Assembly (NCBI RefSeq): GCF_019670125.1
Contig: NZ_AP023033.1
Coordinates: 2,035,001 to 2,099,000, forward strand
Length of the DNA: 64,000 nucleotides
Direction of reading: 5' to 3'
From: Agarivorans aestuarii
GTDB taxonomy: Bacteria > Pseudomonadota > Gammaproteobacteria > Enterobacterales > Celerinatantimonadaceae
Part shown: piece by piece, positions 18,183-28,225 of the stretch
How positions within the stretch are numbered: the stretch's first letter is position 1
Layout: the number at the start of each line of letters is the position of its first letter
Notes under the pieces: model-generated
The model's database searches: none
Seen by the model: only the letters and a program-made list of their open reading frames with translations
What the model was told of the DNA's origin: nothing
Program-made: the position numbers and the translations under genes

Positions 18183-19412
18183 TTAAAATGCATAACCTAA
18201 ACGTAGGTAAATACTGTCGAACTCAATTTTTCTAAAGGTCTTGGCATTGTCTTGATCACGCTTATAGTAGTTGTATCCGCCACCAATATCCCAACGCTTA
18301 TTAAACGCATAGTTGATGCCTAGGTCTGTCATAAGCACTTCACCGTCGCCATTATTACCGTATTCACCGGTAAATGCGAGGTTCATTTTAGGAGTGAAAT
18401 TGTAGCCAAAGGTAGCGTTTGCTAAAGGGTAAAATAACCACTCTTCTTCACCTTCTAACTCTTTGCTAAAGCTTGAGTCGGGGTAAAGTGAAGCTTGCGC
18501 ATATTGAATTAATAAACCTAAACCGGCTTTACCTATCCATTGCTTACCAAGCTGTAAATCGTACTGCCAATTAACTAAGTTATCCCAAACTTGGTATTGC
18601 GCATAAACATCACCGCCGCCTTCTACTTTGCCTTGATCACGGGCTTCATAGGGCTGGGTAAGGTAACTAAAGCTATGTTGGTCACTAGCAAACCACGTCC
18701 ATCTAGCAGCTGCAGTGGTCAAGGTATCTTCTTGGCCAAATTCTATATTCTGCTCAGAAGCAAAGCTGCCAATATCATTAGATTTTAAGCGAGTCGGTCC
18801 CAGTAAAAAATCAAATTTAAACTTAGGGTCAAACGTTGTTGGTGGCTTTTTAGATCGCGTACCACCTTCAAAAAAGCCATTTGATAAAGAGATTTGTAAA
18901 CCTTTGGCATCACCATCAACCATTGGGCTTACTTTAATGTCTTCGTCGATGGGGTTAACAAAAAACAGGTTGCTCAAAGTAGCGATACTGGCACCTGCAA
19001 TTACGTCATCCCAGTAGTGTTTATCACCGTGTACTCGGCTCCAACCGGTGTATGCAGCAAGTGCGTAAGCTGGCACGCCCCAAGCTGAGCCATAACGAGT
19101 TTGGAAGAAAGAGGCACCACTAAATGCAGCAGCGGTGTGACCAGAGGGAAACGAATTGTTAGTGGTAAAGTTAGGCCGGCGTTTGTCTACAGCAAACTTA
19201 ATACCATGGGTGAATATCATAGTAGTGGCGAACGACTTGGTTAATTGCCAGCTACCTGCGGTATCACCTTTGGCTAAACTCACACCTAGGCCACCAAGGG
19301 GCAGTAGAATTTGAGTGTAGTCACCAATTTGTACATAGGTGTCTTCGGCGAGTGCATTGGTACTAAATGCAGATAGAATAGCGGCCGAGATTAAGCTGGT
19401 TTTTAGCTTCAT
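18183..19412 (-). CDS. Exported PAP2 phosphatase with a beta-rich (barrel-like) C-terminal half
   Basis: The protein has 409 residues from the ATG at 19412, which has AAGGA 7 bases upstream; a TTG 18 bases earlier is less likely. A signal peptide is cleaved after ALA (about 22). The PAP2 domain carries the full triad motif: K72-x6-R79-P80, PSGH at 89-92, and S125-R126-x5-H132-x3-D136. From about 155 on, the sequence alternates aromatic/polar strands (ARWTWFASDQHSFSYL, YAQYQVWDNLVNWQYDLQLG, INYAFNKRWDIGGGYNYY) and ends YLRLGYAF with a terminal Phe, as outer-membrane barrels do. An outer-membrane or periplasmic lipid/pyrophosphate phosphatase is likely; the substrate is unknown. Confidence 0.85.
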   Translation of the reverse strand: MKLKTSLISAAILSAFSTNALAEDTYVQIGDYTQILLPLGGLGVSLAKGDTAGSWQLTKSFATTMIFTHGIKFAVDKRRPNFTTNNSFPSGHTAAAFSGASFFQTRYGSAWGVPAYALAAYTGWSRVHGDKHYWDDVIAGASIATLSNLFFVNPIDEDIKVSPMVDGDAKGLQISLSNGFFEGGTRSKKPPTTFDPKFKFDFLLGPTRLKSNDIGSFASEQNIEFGQEDTLTTAAARWTWFASDQHSFSYLTQPYEARDQGKVEGGGDVYAQYQVWDNLVNWQYDLQLGKQWIGKAGLGLLIQYAQASLYPDSSFSKELEGEEEWLFYPLANATFGYNFTPKMNLAFTGEYGNNGDGEVLMTDLGINYAFNKRWDIGGGYNYYKRDQDNAKTFRKIEFDSIYLRLGYAF

Positions 19413-19616
19413 TACTTTTTCCTTGTTCAAGTTAACGATAAATCCTTTATCGCTAATACATCTTCATCATTATCATACGCACAGGAGTGCAGTTTGGTCT
19501 ACTTGTAACAACAATTTGGCTACTAATATTGAGGGACAAAATCTGTCACTTTTAATGAATTTTGTTTATCACGCTGTTACATTAGCGTCGCGTAAATTGA
19601 GTTTAGTGGAAGTTTA

Positions 19617-20219
19617 ATGAAATACAGCCCCAGCATAGAACAATTGATTAAGTCGCTACAGGTGTTACCCGGTGTAGGCCCACGTAGTGCCCAGCGTATG
19701 GCTTTTCATTTGTTAGAGCGCAAACGTAAAGATGGCTTACAGCTTGCTGCTAGTATTAGCAATGCTATGGACGTAATAGGCCACTGCAAGGTGTGTCGCA
19801 ATTTTGCTGAGGAAGAACTGTGCCCCATATGCCAATCGCCCAAGCGGATGAGTAAAGGGGTCATCTGTGTGGTTGAAACCCCAGCAGATGTTGCTGCTAT
19901 TGAGCAGACCGCACAATTTTTTGGTAGTTACTTTGTTTTAATGGGCCATCTCTCTCCACTTGACGGCATTGGCCCTGGCGAGTTGCACTTAGATAAACTG
20001 GAACAGCGCTTCGCCCAAGAAGAGGTAGCAGAATTGATCCTCGCAACTAATCCCACCGTCGAAGGCGAGGCTACCGCTTATTACATCGCCGATATGGCCA
20101 AACGTTATCAAATTAAAGTATCAAGAATTGCTCATGGCGTGCCACTAGGCGGTGAGCTAGACAGCGTAGACGGCACTACACTTTCTCACTCCTTGATTGG
20201 TCGCCAACAACTCGATTAA
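19617..20219 (+). CDS. recR: Recombination protein RecR
   Basis: The 200-residue protein works with RecF and RecO to load RecA at gaps. A helix-hairpin-helix motif ([17 protein letters not shown]) is followed by a zinc finger with four Cys ([16 protein letters not shown]) and a Toprim domain (VCVVETPAD to [16 protein letters not shown]). The ATG has GGAAG upstream. In many gammaproteobacteria recR follows dnaX-ybaB; here its upstream neighbour is the divergent PAP2 gene. htpG follows. Confidence 0.97.
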   Translation: MKYSPSIEQLIKSLQVLPGVGPRSAQRMAFHLLERKRKDGLQLAASISNAMDVIGHCKVCRNFAEEELCPICQSPKRMSKGVICVVETPADVAAIEQTAQFFGSYFVLMGHLSPLDGIGPGELHLDKLEQRFAQEEVAELILATNPTVEGEATAYYIADMAKRYQIKVSRIAHGVPLGGELDSVDGTTLSHSLIGRQQLD

Positions 20220-20240
20220 TAAAAAATGTTCGGTATTGAT

Positions 20241-20267
20241 AAAGCTCACTTAAGGTGAGCTTTTTTG
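20241..20267 (+). terminator. Terminator after recR
   Basis: AAAGCTCAC pairs with GTGAGCTTT around TTAAG, followed by a T-run. It shows that recR and htpG are separate transcripts. Confidence 0.88.
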
Positions 20268-20297
20268 TTGTTCATTTATAATTTTTTGTCTCGCCTG

Positions 20298-20326
20298 CTT
20301 GAAATCAAAATTGGCTACCCCCATAT
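20298..20326 (+). promoter_or_regulatory. Sigma-32 heat-shock promoter of htpG
   Basis: CTTGAAA at 20298-20304, a 14-base spacer, and CCCCATAT at 20319-20326 match the RpoH consensus (CTTGAAA, 11-16 bases, CCCCATNT) completely. The start site would be near 20333, about 40 bases before the ATG. Confidence 0.9.
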
Positions 20327-20372
20327 CGTTTAGCAACTAACGAAGTATGTGTAAAAGCAAGGAAACAATAAG

Positions 20373-22283
20373 ATGACTGATGCAGCTCATGCAGAAACTC
20401 ATGGCTTTCAAACTGAAGTAAAACAATTACTCCAGTTGATGATCCATTCTCTTTATTCAAACAAAGAAATCTTCTTACGCGAGCTTGTCTCTAATGCGGC
20501 TGATGCGGCTGATAAGTTGCGTTTTAAAGCTTTGGAAGACAACGCTTTATTTGAAAACGATGGTGACTTACGTGTACGTGTAAGCTTCGATCAAGATGCT
20601 AAAACCATTACCTTGTCAGATAACGGCATTGGTATGACTCGCGATGAAGTGGTTGAGCATCTTGGTACTATTGCTAAGTCTGGAACTAAAGAATTCTTTG
20701 GTCAGTTAAGTGGCGATAGTGCAAAAGACTCACAATTAATTGGTCAATTTGGTGTAGGTTTCTACTCAGCATTTATTGTGGCCGACAAAGTCACCGTAGA
20801 AACGCGTGCTGCTGGTGCAGAAGCTAGCCAAGGTGTACGTTGGGAAAGTGCTGGTGAAGGTGATTACACCGTAGCTGACATTGCTAAAGAAGGCCGCGGC
20901 ACTGACATTATTCTTCACTTACGTGAAGACGAACATGAGTTCCTAGATAGCTGGAAAGTTCGCTCTATCATCACTAAGTACTCAGATCATATTTCAATTC
21001 CAGTTCAAATGTGGAAAGACGAAACCCCTGAATCTGAAGGTCCAGACGGTGAAAAAGTCGCAGCTGTTCCAGGTGAATGGGAAGCCATTAACAAAGCAAC
21101 TGCTTTGTGGACACGCGGTAAAAACGACATCTCTAAAGACGAGTACAACGAGTTTTACAAGCACATTTCTCATGACTTCGCTGATCCACTAACTTGGGCG
21201 CACAACAAAGTTGAAGGTAAGCAAGATTACACCAGCTTGCTTTACATCCCAAGCAAAGCCCCATTTGATATGTGGAACCGCGAGCGTCAACATGGCTTGA
21301 AGCTGTATGTTCAACGCGTGTTCATCATGGACGACGCTGATGAGTTTATGCCGGGTTACCTACGCTTTGTGAAGGGTGTGTTAGATTCAAACGATCTGCC
21401 ACTAAACGTATCACGTGAGATCCTTCAAGATACTAAAACAACCGCTAACTTACGTAGCGCTTGTACTAAGCGTGTTCTTACTATGCTTGAGCGCATGGCG
21501 AAGAACGATGCAGAGAAATACCAAACGTTCTGGGCTGAATTTGGCCAAGTGCTAAAAGAAGGTCCAGCTGAAGATTTCGCTAACAAAGATCAAATCGCTA
21601 AGCTACTGCGTTTTGCTTCTACTAATAGCGACAGTGCTGAGCAAAATGTTTCATTCGCCGATTACATCGAGCGCATGAAAGAAGGCCAAGACAAGATTTA
21701 CTATGTAACAGCCGATGGTTACGCAGCCGCTGCTAACAGCCCGCATTTAGAAATCTTCAAGCGTAAAGGCATTGAAGTATTGTTAATGCACGACCGTGTA
21801 GACGAGTGGTTAATTAGTCACTTGCCGGAAGCTGAAGGTAAAACCCTTGTTTCGGTAACTAAAGGTGATTTAGACCTTGGCGACTTAGATGACGAAGAAA
21901 CTAAGAAGCAGAAAGAGCAAGACGAAAGCGAATACGCAAGCTTTGTTGAGCGCATGAAAGAAAGCTTAGGTGATAAGGTTAAAGATGTTCGTTTAACTTA
22001 CCGCTTAACCGATACGCCTTCTTGTATCGTTGTTGATGACAACGACATGAGCACCCAAATGCAGAAGTTGATGCAAGCTGTTGGTCAAGATGTACCTGAT
22101 CAAAAATACATCTTTGAATTGAACCCTCAGCACGCTTTAGTTAAGCGCGTTGCCGATGAGCAAGACGAAGCTAAATTTGCAGAGTGGGCGAGCTTACTAT
22201 TGGATCAAGCAACCCTTGCTGAGCGTGGTAGCTTAGAAAATCCTTCTGAGTTTATTAAGCGAGTTAACCAACTTTTAGCTTAA
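20373..22283 (+). CDS. htpG: Chaperone HtpG (bacterial Hsp90)
   Basis: The 636-residue ATP-dependent chaperone has the GHKL ATPase N-domain: the [17 protein letters not shown] segment, the DNGIGM ATP-lid motif, and [14 protein letters not shown]. The middle domain contains NVSREILQ with the catalytic Arg region. A C-terminal dimerisation domain completes it, and the length is standard. The ATG has AAGGA upstream and a consensus sigma-32 promoter precedes it. Confidence 0.98.
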   Translation: MTDAAHAETHGFQTEVKQLLQLMIHSLYSNKEIFLRELVSNAADAADKLRFKALEDNALFENDGDLRVRVSFDQDAKTITLSDNGIGMTRDEVVEHLGTIAKSGTKEFFGQLSGDSAKDSQLIGQFGVGFYSAFIVADKVTVETRAAGAEASQGVRWESAGEGDYTVADIAKEGRGTDIILHLREDEHEFLDSWKVRSIITKYSDHISIPVQMWKDETPESEGPDGEKVAAVPGEWEAINKATALWTRGKNDISKDEYNEFYKHISHDFADPLTWAHNKVEGKQDYTSLLYIPSKAPFDMWNRERQHGLKLYVQRVFIMDDADEFMPGYLRFVKGVLDSNDLPLNVSREILQDTKTTANLRSACTKRVLTMLERMAKNDAEKYQTFWAEFGQVLKEGPAEDFANKDQIAKLLRFASTNSDSAEQNVSFADYIERMKEGQDKIYYVTADGYAAAANSPHLEIFKRKGIEVLLMHDRVDEWLISHLPEAEGKTLVSVTKGDLDLGDLDDEETKKQKEQDESEYASFVERMKESLGDKVKDVRLTYRLTDTPSCIVVDDNDMSTQMQKLMQAVGQDVPDQKYIFELNPQHALVKRVADEQDEAKFAEWASLLLDQATLAERGSLENPSEFIKRVNQLLA

Positions 22284-22300
22284 ACACGCTCTAAAGAATA

Positions 22301-22329
22301 AAAGGCAGCACTGGGTGCTGCCTTTTTTA
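22301..22329 (+). terminator. Terminator after htpG
   Basis: AAAGGCAGCAC / GTGCTGCCTTT with a TGG loop and a T-run. It separates htpG from the binding-protein/cyclase module. Confidence 0.92.
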
Positions 22330-22497
22330 TTGCTTGTAGATTTGGGCGTTTTACCAAAAATAAAACGATTATTCATAGACTTGATTGTGGATTTACAGGT
22401 CAGATGACTTATAAGCAATTGCAGAGGATGAGTTCACAGATAAAGCACTGAATCGTTGCTACACTAAACAAAAAATAATAACGGAAAGGTAGCTAAC

Positions 22498-23670
22498 ATG
22501 CGCAAAGTAGTGCTGATTTTAGGCTTAATGTGTACGCTTTCTCAAGCTAACGCAAAAATCACATTGTGGAATGCCCATAACCCATCTCAATACCTCGACA
22601 GTGCCATTGCTGAATTTGAAAAACAGTCCGGCGTAACCGTTGAAAAAAACAACTTCTTGTCAGAACGATTACGCGAAGAGGTGCTTAACCAAGCCCGCAC
22701 TAATACCTTGCCAGATATTCTTTACGTGCCTAGTGATTTTGTTGGCATGCATGATTTGATTTCTTTAGCACCGGTGCCTAAAGACTGGATTATTCCGCAA
22801 ACAGAACCGCGGGTGCTTAAAGCGGGTTTTACCGACAACGAACAATACGGTGTGCCGCTATTTCAAGGCAATCACTTGGTGCTTTACTATAACAAAGACT
22901 TAGTTAAACAACCCGTAAGCTCTTGGGCCGAGTTATTAGAGCAGCAATCAGCGCTTAGCCAAGGTGATCAACAAGCTATTGTTTGGAACTACTCCGAGAT
23001 GTATTGGTTCATTCCATTCTTAACCGCGTTTCAAGGTTGGCCACTTAACGATGGAAAAATAACCCTAGATACCAAAGAAATGCAGCAAGCCTTAACGTTC
23101 TATAAACAGCTCAAAGATATTGGCTTGGTTGACCCCAAATGTAATCACGATTGCAGTGTAGAACGATTTAAGAACGGTCAGTCCGCTTATATGATTAACG
23201 GCGATTGGATTTATAAGGAATTGAAACAAAGTATGGATGAGCGGCTAGGTGTAAGCACCTTACCAGATATTGAGGGAAGCCCAATGCTGCCGATGTTTTC
23301 TGGTTATGTGTTAGCTTTTCCTCGTCTCTCAACGTCAGATGACAATTACCAACAAATTAAGCAATTTAGTGCATTTATGCAGCAGCAAGAAGCACAAAGC
23401 ATCATTTATCATCAAGGTGGTTTAATCCCTGCTAATGTTGAATTGGTTTCGAAAATAATCAGTGACAACAACCCCAACGAACAAAACATGTTGAAGCAAA
23501 TGGAAGATACCAGAGCGATGCCCGGGGATGCCGAAATGACCGTGGTGTGGTTAGCCCTAGAGCGTGGCTTTAACCGATATATGGATCATAACTATTCAGT
23601 CGAACAAGCTACCCAGTTAATGCAAACCATTGCTGACAAAGAAACTCGCAAACGCGGACGCAAAAAATGA
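22498..23670 (+). CDS. Orphan periplasmic solute-binding protein (ABC sugar-type, family 1)
   Basis: The 390-residue product has a signal peptide cleaved after ANA (about residue 19), so it is periplasmic. The mature protein follows the MalE-like family 1 pattern: KITLWNAHNP, AIAEFEKQSGVTVE, LPDILYVPSDFVG, YGVPLFQGNHLVLYYNKDLV, FKNGQSAYMINGDWIY and a final helical lobe. Two close cysteines (DPKCNHDCSV) may form a disulfide. No permease or ATPase gene is adjacent. Its stop overlaps the start of a membrane diguanylate cyclase by four bases (ATGA), implying co-translation. It therefore probably acts as the ligand sensor for that cyclase rather than in transport; the ligand is unknown. Confidence 0.88.
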   Translation: MRKVVLILGLMCTLSQANAKITLWNAHNPSQYLDSAIAEFEKQSGVTVEKNNFLSERLREEVLNQARTNTLPDILYVPSDFVGMHDLISLAPVPKDWIIPQTEPRVLKAGFTDNEQYGVPLFQGNHLVLYYNKDLVKQPVSSWAELLEQQSALSQGDQQAIVWNYSEMYWFIPFLTAFQGWPLNDGKITLDTKEMQQALTFYKQLKDIGLVDPKCNHDCSVERFKNGQSAYMINGDWIYKELKQSMDERLGVSTLPDIEGSPMLPMFSGYVLAFPRLSTSDDNYQQIKQFSAFMQQQEAQSIIYHQGGLIPANVELVSKIISDNNPNEQNMLKQMEDTRAMPGDAEMTVVWLALERGFNRYMDHNYSVEQATQLMQTIADKETRKRGRKK

Positions 23671-25787
23671 CAATAAGACTTCGGTCTATCACATTTTTGT
23701 TATTGATCTTCGTAGCCATTATCCCGGTTTCGGTGCTCTCTTTTACCTTATATAAACAGATGTACAATTTTGTTTATCAGTCGGTTAATAGCCGTTTGGC
23801 GGCTTCGGCAAGCCAGATAACCGCAGAACTTCAGCATAGTAATGAGATTCTCACCAACGGCTTACGTTTGCTTTCTGAGCAAGAGAGTGTAGTAAACGGT
23901 ATTGATGACCTACTTTATTCGATTCACCTTCCCGATATACTGGGTAACTTTGTGCTCGATGCACCGCTCATTGAGTCCTTGTACTTGGTAGAAGCCGATG
24001 GTTTTGTAGTGGAATCTTATGGTGGAAACATATTGGCACTTGAGCAATCCAATATTCTGCAGCAACGTTTTACCAGTCCCTTCGAAATAAAAGATCTTGA
24101 ATCAAAAAGTAAGGTCTATTTGGTTGATAACTATTCCTTGGTTGGCAAAAGCGGGCAGCACCATAGTTTGGTTCATGTGGTGCCTATTTACTCTGACCGT
24201 GCCATCGACCGTATCGTTGTAAAAGGCTACTTAATTGCGGTTGTACCTATATATAAACTAGCGGAAGTTGCAGCCAACCGGCTTGACGATCAAGAGAGCC
24301 TAGCAGTGTTCTATCGCGAAGAGCAATTGCTTGGGAACCTGATCGGTGATGACGCCTACGATGTTACTCACGCCAGCCGCTTGATTATATCGGGGCGAAA
24401 CTATCAAAACTCTGTATGGATTAAAATTAAAGTTGGTCAGCGCTTAGAGAGCCTCGCGAATCAAGTTAAAGAAGCAATGGCGCCGGGCATGGCCAGTAGC
24501 ATTATTGTTATCGGTCTTATTATTGTGGTGGTGATGCTGTTTGCGCATTTAGTGGCAAAAGCATTTGGGCGTTTGTACGGCCTAATTCGAGATTTTGAAA
24601 AAGGCCGAAATGCCGAAGCGCTGAATAACGGAAAGCTCGTGATTCGAGAATTTGCCGATGTAGCAAATTTGCTCACCGAAATGAAAGGTACCATTGGTGA
24701 ACAGTTACGAACAGTAAATGAGAAGAATGTTGAGTTGGCACGTATCGATAAACTGCGGGCGGGCTACCTAGAAGAAGTTCAAAACTTGAACAGCCAACTT
24801 GAGTACAAAGTAGAAGAGCGCACCCGAGACTTAGAACTGTCGATGGATAACTTGGCGCAAAGTAACTTCTTTTTTCAACAGCTTGTGCAATTTAGGCGAG
24901 TATTGGAGGCCAGTGTGGGTAACCGCCAAATTGCTAACGATGCACTTCGTATATTGTCTATGTGTTTTCCAAATACAGGTTTAGTGATTCACCTGCCGCA
25001 ATCACGCGGTCATCGCATGGTGAACGACAGCTTGTCTGTCGAAGTAGAAAGCTTTGAACAGCTTTCTAATCGTGTGTCAGAAAAATCTCGACAGCGTTGG
25101 GACCGATTTAGTATCGAGTTTAAACAACAGTTGGTGAATGTTTTTGGTATTCGCTGCGGTGGCGGAAAAATGGGGTGGCTACTTATTAATGAACCTAAGT
25201 TAAGTGAAGAAAACAGTAACCGAATTCTACTGTTTATCACCGAACTCAGTGCATTTTTAGAAAATCGAACCCTGAACGAAGAGCTGGACCATGTTGCTAG
25301 AACCGATTCTTTAACTGGCATTAAAAATCGTCAAGCCTTTGATGAATTGCAATTTTCATTAGAAACTCAACTAGATGCCGAGGTGGGTTTATTTATTATT
25401 GATGTGAACGGCCTAAAACAAATGAACGATGAGAAAGGCCATGAGAAAGGTGACCAACTAATTATCTCTGTTGCCAGGGTATTAGCTGATTGCTGCCAAG
25501 GTTTAACCGGAGACTTCTACCGTATTGGCGGTGATGAATTCGCAGCAGTATTGTCTGGTGAGCAATTAGCATCAGCTAGCGAGCTAAACGCGCGTTTAGC
25601 GGCTAGGCAAAACAATCAAGTGGGAATTGACCTAAACAGCTTTGGCGGGGAGCCTTTGGTGAGCTTCTCTGTTGGCTACGCGTCAACCACCGACGTTGAC
25701 TTTAGTGGTTTGTACAAGCTAGCAGATCAGAACATGTATAGTAACAAACAGCGTTATTATGCAGAGCTTCGTCAAACTGAACTTTAG
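23667..25787 (+). CDS. Membrane-bound diguanylate cyclase (GGDEF)
   Basis: The protein has 706 residues. Transmembrane helix 1 (about 7-28), a periplasmic sensor domain (about 30-268, Cache-like length), and helix 2 (about 274-297) are followed by a HAMP-like linker, a coiled coil (about 340-395), a GAF-like region (about 400-535) and a C-terminal GGDEF domain. The active-site motif GGDEF is at 621-625; the metal-binding Asp579 lies in IDVNGLKQMND and GHEKGD follows, so it should make c-di-GMP. The inhibitory RxxD site is LTGD, so product inhibition is probably absent. No EAL domain. It overlaps the binding-protein gene by four bases. Confidence 0.93.
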   Translation: MTIRLRSITFLLLIFVAIIPVSVLSFTLYKQMYNFVYQSVNSRLAASASQITAELQHSNEILTNGLRLLSEQESVVNGIDDLLYSIHLPDILGNFVLDAPLIESLYLVEADGFVVESYGGNILALEQSNILQQRFTSPFEIKDLESKSKVYLVDNYSLVGKSGQHHSLVHVVPIYSDRAIDRIVVKGYLIAVVPIYKLAEVAANRLDDQESLAVFYREEQLLGNLIGDDAYDVTHASRLIISGRNYQNSVWIKIKVGQRLESLANQVKEAMAPGMASSIIVIGLIIVVVMLFAHLVAKAFGRLYGLIRDFEKGRNAEALNNGKLVIREFADVANLLTEMKGTIGEQLRTVNEKNVELARIDKLRAGYLEEVQNLNSQLEYKVEERTRDLELSMDNLAQSNFFFQQLVQFRRVLEASVGNRQIANDALRILSMCFPNTGLVIHLPQSRGHRMVNDSLSVEVESFEQLSNRVSEKSRQRWDRFSIEFKQQLVNVFGIRCGGGKMGWLLINEPKLSEENSNRILLFITELSAFLENRTLNEELDHVARTDSLTGIKNRQAFDELQFSLETQLDAEVGLFIIDVNGLKQMNDEKGHEKGDQLIISVARVLADCCQGLTGDFYRIGGDEFAAVLSGEQLASASELNARLAARQNNQVGIDLNSFGGEPLVSFSVGYASTTDVDFSGLYKLADQNMYSNKQRYYAELRQTEL

Positions 25788-25798
25788 TCGAGCTTCCC

Positions 25799-25827
25799 TT
25801 GTAGTTCTGGCCTCATCAGTGTAAATT
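25799..25827 (+). promoter_or_regulatory. Candidate sigma-70 promoter of adk
   Basis: TTGTAG at 25799-25804, 17-base spacer, TAAATT at 25822-25827. It lies between the cyclase gene and adk, about 50 bases before the ATG. Confidence 0.45.
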
Positions 25828-25857
25828 CACGTCTCTTGTAAAAGCACTAAAAACTAG

Positions 25858-26520
<663 letters not shown>

Positions 26521-26538
26521 TTGCTAATTACGATTTGC

Positions 26539-26568
26539 AAAAAAAAGCGGCAATTGCCGCTTTTTTTT
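26539..26568 (+). terminator. Terminator between adk and hemH
   Basis: A perfect palindrome AAAAAAGCGGCAATTGCCGC followed by eight T. Symmetric A and T runs would let it work in both directions. Confidence 0.92.
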
Positions 26569-26618
26569 ATGCCTAAGAATGCCGTACACTGTGTTGTCCA
26601 CTTTTAGGGAATAGTTGA

Positions 26619-27605
26619 ATGTCACAACATGACAACGAGTTAAAATGTGCCGTAGTATTGGTGAACCTAGGAACACCAGATGAAGCGACACCTAACGCCG
26701 TAGCGAAGTTTCTGGGGCGTTTTTTATCAGATAAGCGAGTGGTAAACCTGCCTAAGTTATTATGGTTACCACTGTTATATTGCGTTATTTTGCCCTTGCG
26801 CTCACGACGTGTTGCCAAGCTTTACCAACAAATTTGGCTAAAGAATGGCTCGCCCCTTAAAGTTATTAGCGAACAAATTCGCAATAAAGTGTCAGCCAAA
26901 CTTAGCGATAAGTACGAAGTACATTTAGCCATGACTTATAGCTCACCAGATATTAAAGAGGTGGTTAATCAGGTGCTAGATGCGGGGCATCAAAAAGTAC
27001 TGTTATTGCCAATGTATCCTCAGTATTCGGTATCAACTACTGCTCCGGTTTTTGATGCTTACGCCAAAGCACTTAAAAATACTTACAACTTGCCTGAATT
27101 ACGCATGGTTAAGGACTACTATGCCGAGCCAGCTTATATTCAAGCTTTAGCAAATTCGATTAAACAGCACTGGGAGTTAACCGCCCGTGGTGAAGTGTTG
27201 TTGTTTTCTTTTCATGGTATCCCAGAGCGCTATGCACGAAATGGCGACCCTTACCCGCAGCAGTGTGAAGATACGGCAGCCAAAGTGGCCGCAGTATTAG
27301 GGCTTAAGCAAAACCAGTGGCGCTTATGTTATCAGTCGCGCTTTGGTAAAGATCCATGGGTTAAACCCTATACCGACCAGTTACTACACCAACTTGCAGA
27401 GCAGGGCGTTAAATCGGTAGATGTAATTTCTCCGGCTTTTTCAGCCGATTGCTTAGAAACCATTGAAGAAGTGTCTTGTGAGTTACGTGATGAGTTTTTA
27501 GAAGCGGGCGGGGAGCAGTATCATTACATTTCAGCGTTAAATGACAATCCCGAACAAGTTGAGTTGTATTGCCAGTTAATTGAGAAACATACCCAAGGCT
27601 GGTAG
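26619..27605 (+). CDS. hemH: Ferrochelatase
   Basis: The 328-residue enzyme inserts Fe(II) into protoporphyrin IX, the last step of heme synthesis. Signatures: VVLVNLGTPD at the N-terminus, LLLPMYPQYS, the metal-site histidine in LFSFHGIPERY (His199) and the FSADCLETIEE segment with the catalytic Glu. It is positioned after adk as in E. coli. Confidence 0.97.
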   Translation: MSQHDNELKCAVVLVNLGTPDEATPNAVAKFLGRFLSDKRVVNLPKLLWLPLLYCVILPLRSRRVAKLYQQIWLKNGSPLKVISEQIRNKVSAKLSDKYEVHLAMTYSSPDIKEVVNQVLDAGHQKVLLLPMYPQYSVSTTAPVFDAYAKALKNTYNLPELRMVKDYYAEPAYIQALANSIKQHWELTARGEVLLFSFHGIPERYARNGDPYPQQCEDTAAKVAAVLGLKQNQWRLCYQSRFGKDPWVKPYTDQLLHQLAEQGVKSVDVISPAFSADCLETIEEVSCELRDEFLEAGGEQYHYISALNDNPEQVELYCQLIEKHTQGW

Positions 27606-27624
27606 TCACTCGTATAATCGTTTA

Positions 27625-27666
27625 AAAAGCCACGTTAGATTAAGGTCTTAATCTAACGTGGCTTTT
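27625..27666. terminator. Bidirectional terminator between hemH and the DUF2750 gene
   Basis: Twenty-base perfect arms (27625-27644 and 27647-27666) with a GT spacer, flanked by A and T runs, between convergent genes. Unusually long and perfect for a terminator. Confidence 0.9.
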
Positions 27667-27670
27667 ATTG

Positions 27671-28033
27671 TTATCGGCCTTTACCTAAGGCATCTTCAAA
27701 CTCGTAAGGCGACAAAATTACGCCTTCTTCTTGCTCGTTGGGAAATACCGCAACATATAATTCATCGCCGGTTAGTCCCTCAGTCCAGCGGCTACGCCAT
27801 TTATTTAGCGAAATAGCTTCGGCTTTACAGTGTTCCCAATCACCAGTTGCCCAAGCGTCGGCGGTATCTTTACTGGGCCACACAGGCACGCAGTTTTCAT
27901 CTTCCGAGTTAAGCATTACGCAACCATCATCGTCGATTAAAATCCACAATTGGTTTTGAGCCTTACTTTCTTTTATTAAGTATTGCATGCGCGAATGGCT
28001 ATCCGCTTTGGCAATGTTACTAGCGTCAGACAT
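27671..28033 (-). CDS. DUF2750 domain protein
   Basis: The 120-residue acidic, soluble protein matches DUF2750: a helix then LWILIDDDGCVMLNSED, VPVWPSKDTADAWATGDWEHC, SLNKWRSRWTEGLTGDELYVAVFPN and a SPYEFEDAL tail. No catalytic residues are assigned in the family and its function is unknown. An AGAGGAC ribosome-binding site precedes the ATG. Confidence 0.88.
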   Translation of the reverse strand: MSDASNIAKADSHSRMQYLIKESKAQNQLWILIDDDGCVMLNSEDENCVPVWPSKDTADAWATGDWEHCKAEAISLNKWRSRWTEGLTGDELYVAVFPNEQEEGVILSPYEFEDALGKGR

Positions 28034-28063
28034 GGTTTGTCCTCTTTACGATGATGTGTTGTT

Positions 28064-28225
28064 ATACCAATCGTACTAAGTAACTGTTCATTCTATCTGG
28101 TTAAAATACTCGATAACTGCGTTAGAATTTTTGATTGTAGAATAACTACTTATCGAAAAATTCTGCCTTATTCTCAAGTATTTTTCCTGCGTTTTTTCTG
28201 GTCACTTACTTAGTGTGATTGGTAT
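28064..28225. repeat. MITE-like palindromic element
   Basis: A 162-base non-coding element. The ends are inverted repeats: ATACCAATCGTACTAAGTAA on the left and the complement of ATACCAATCACACTAAGTAA on the right, differing at two positions. The interior also folds back (AAAATACT near 28104 with AGTATTTT near 28180, GAATTTTT near 28129 with AAAAATTC near 28158), so the whole forms one long imperfect hairpin. No target-site duplication is clear, and no other copy was seen in this window. Confidence 0.65.
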
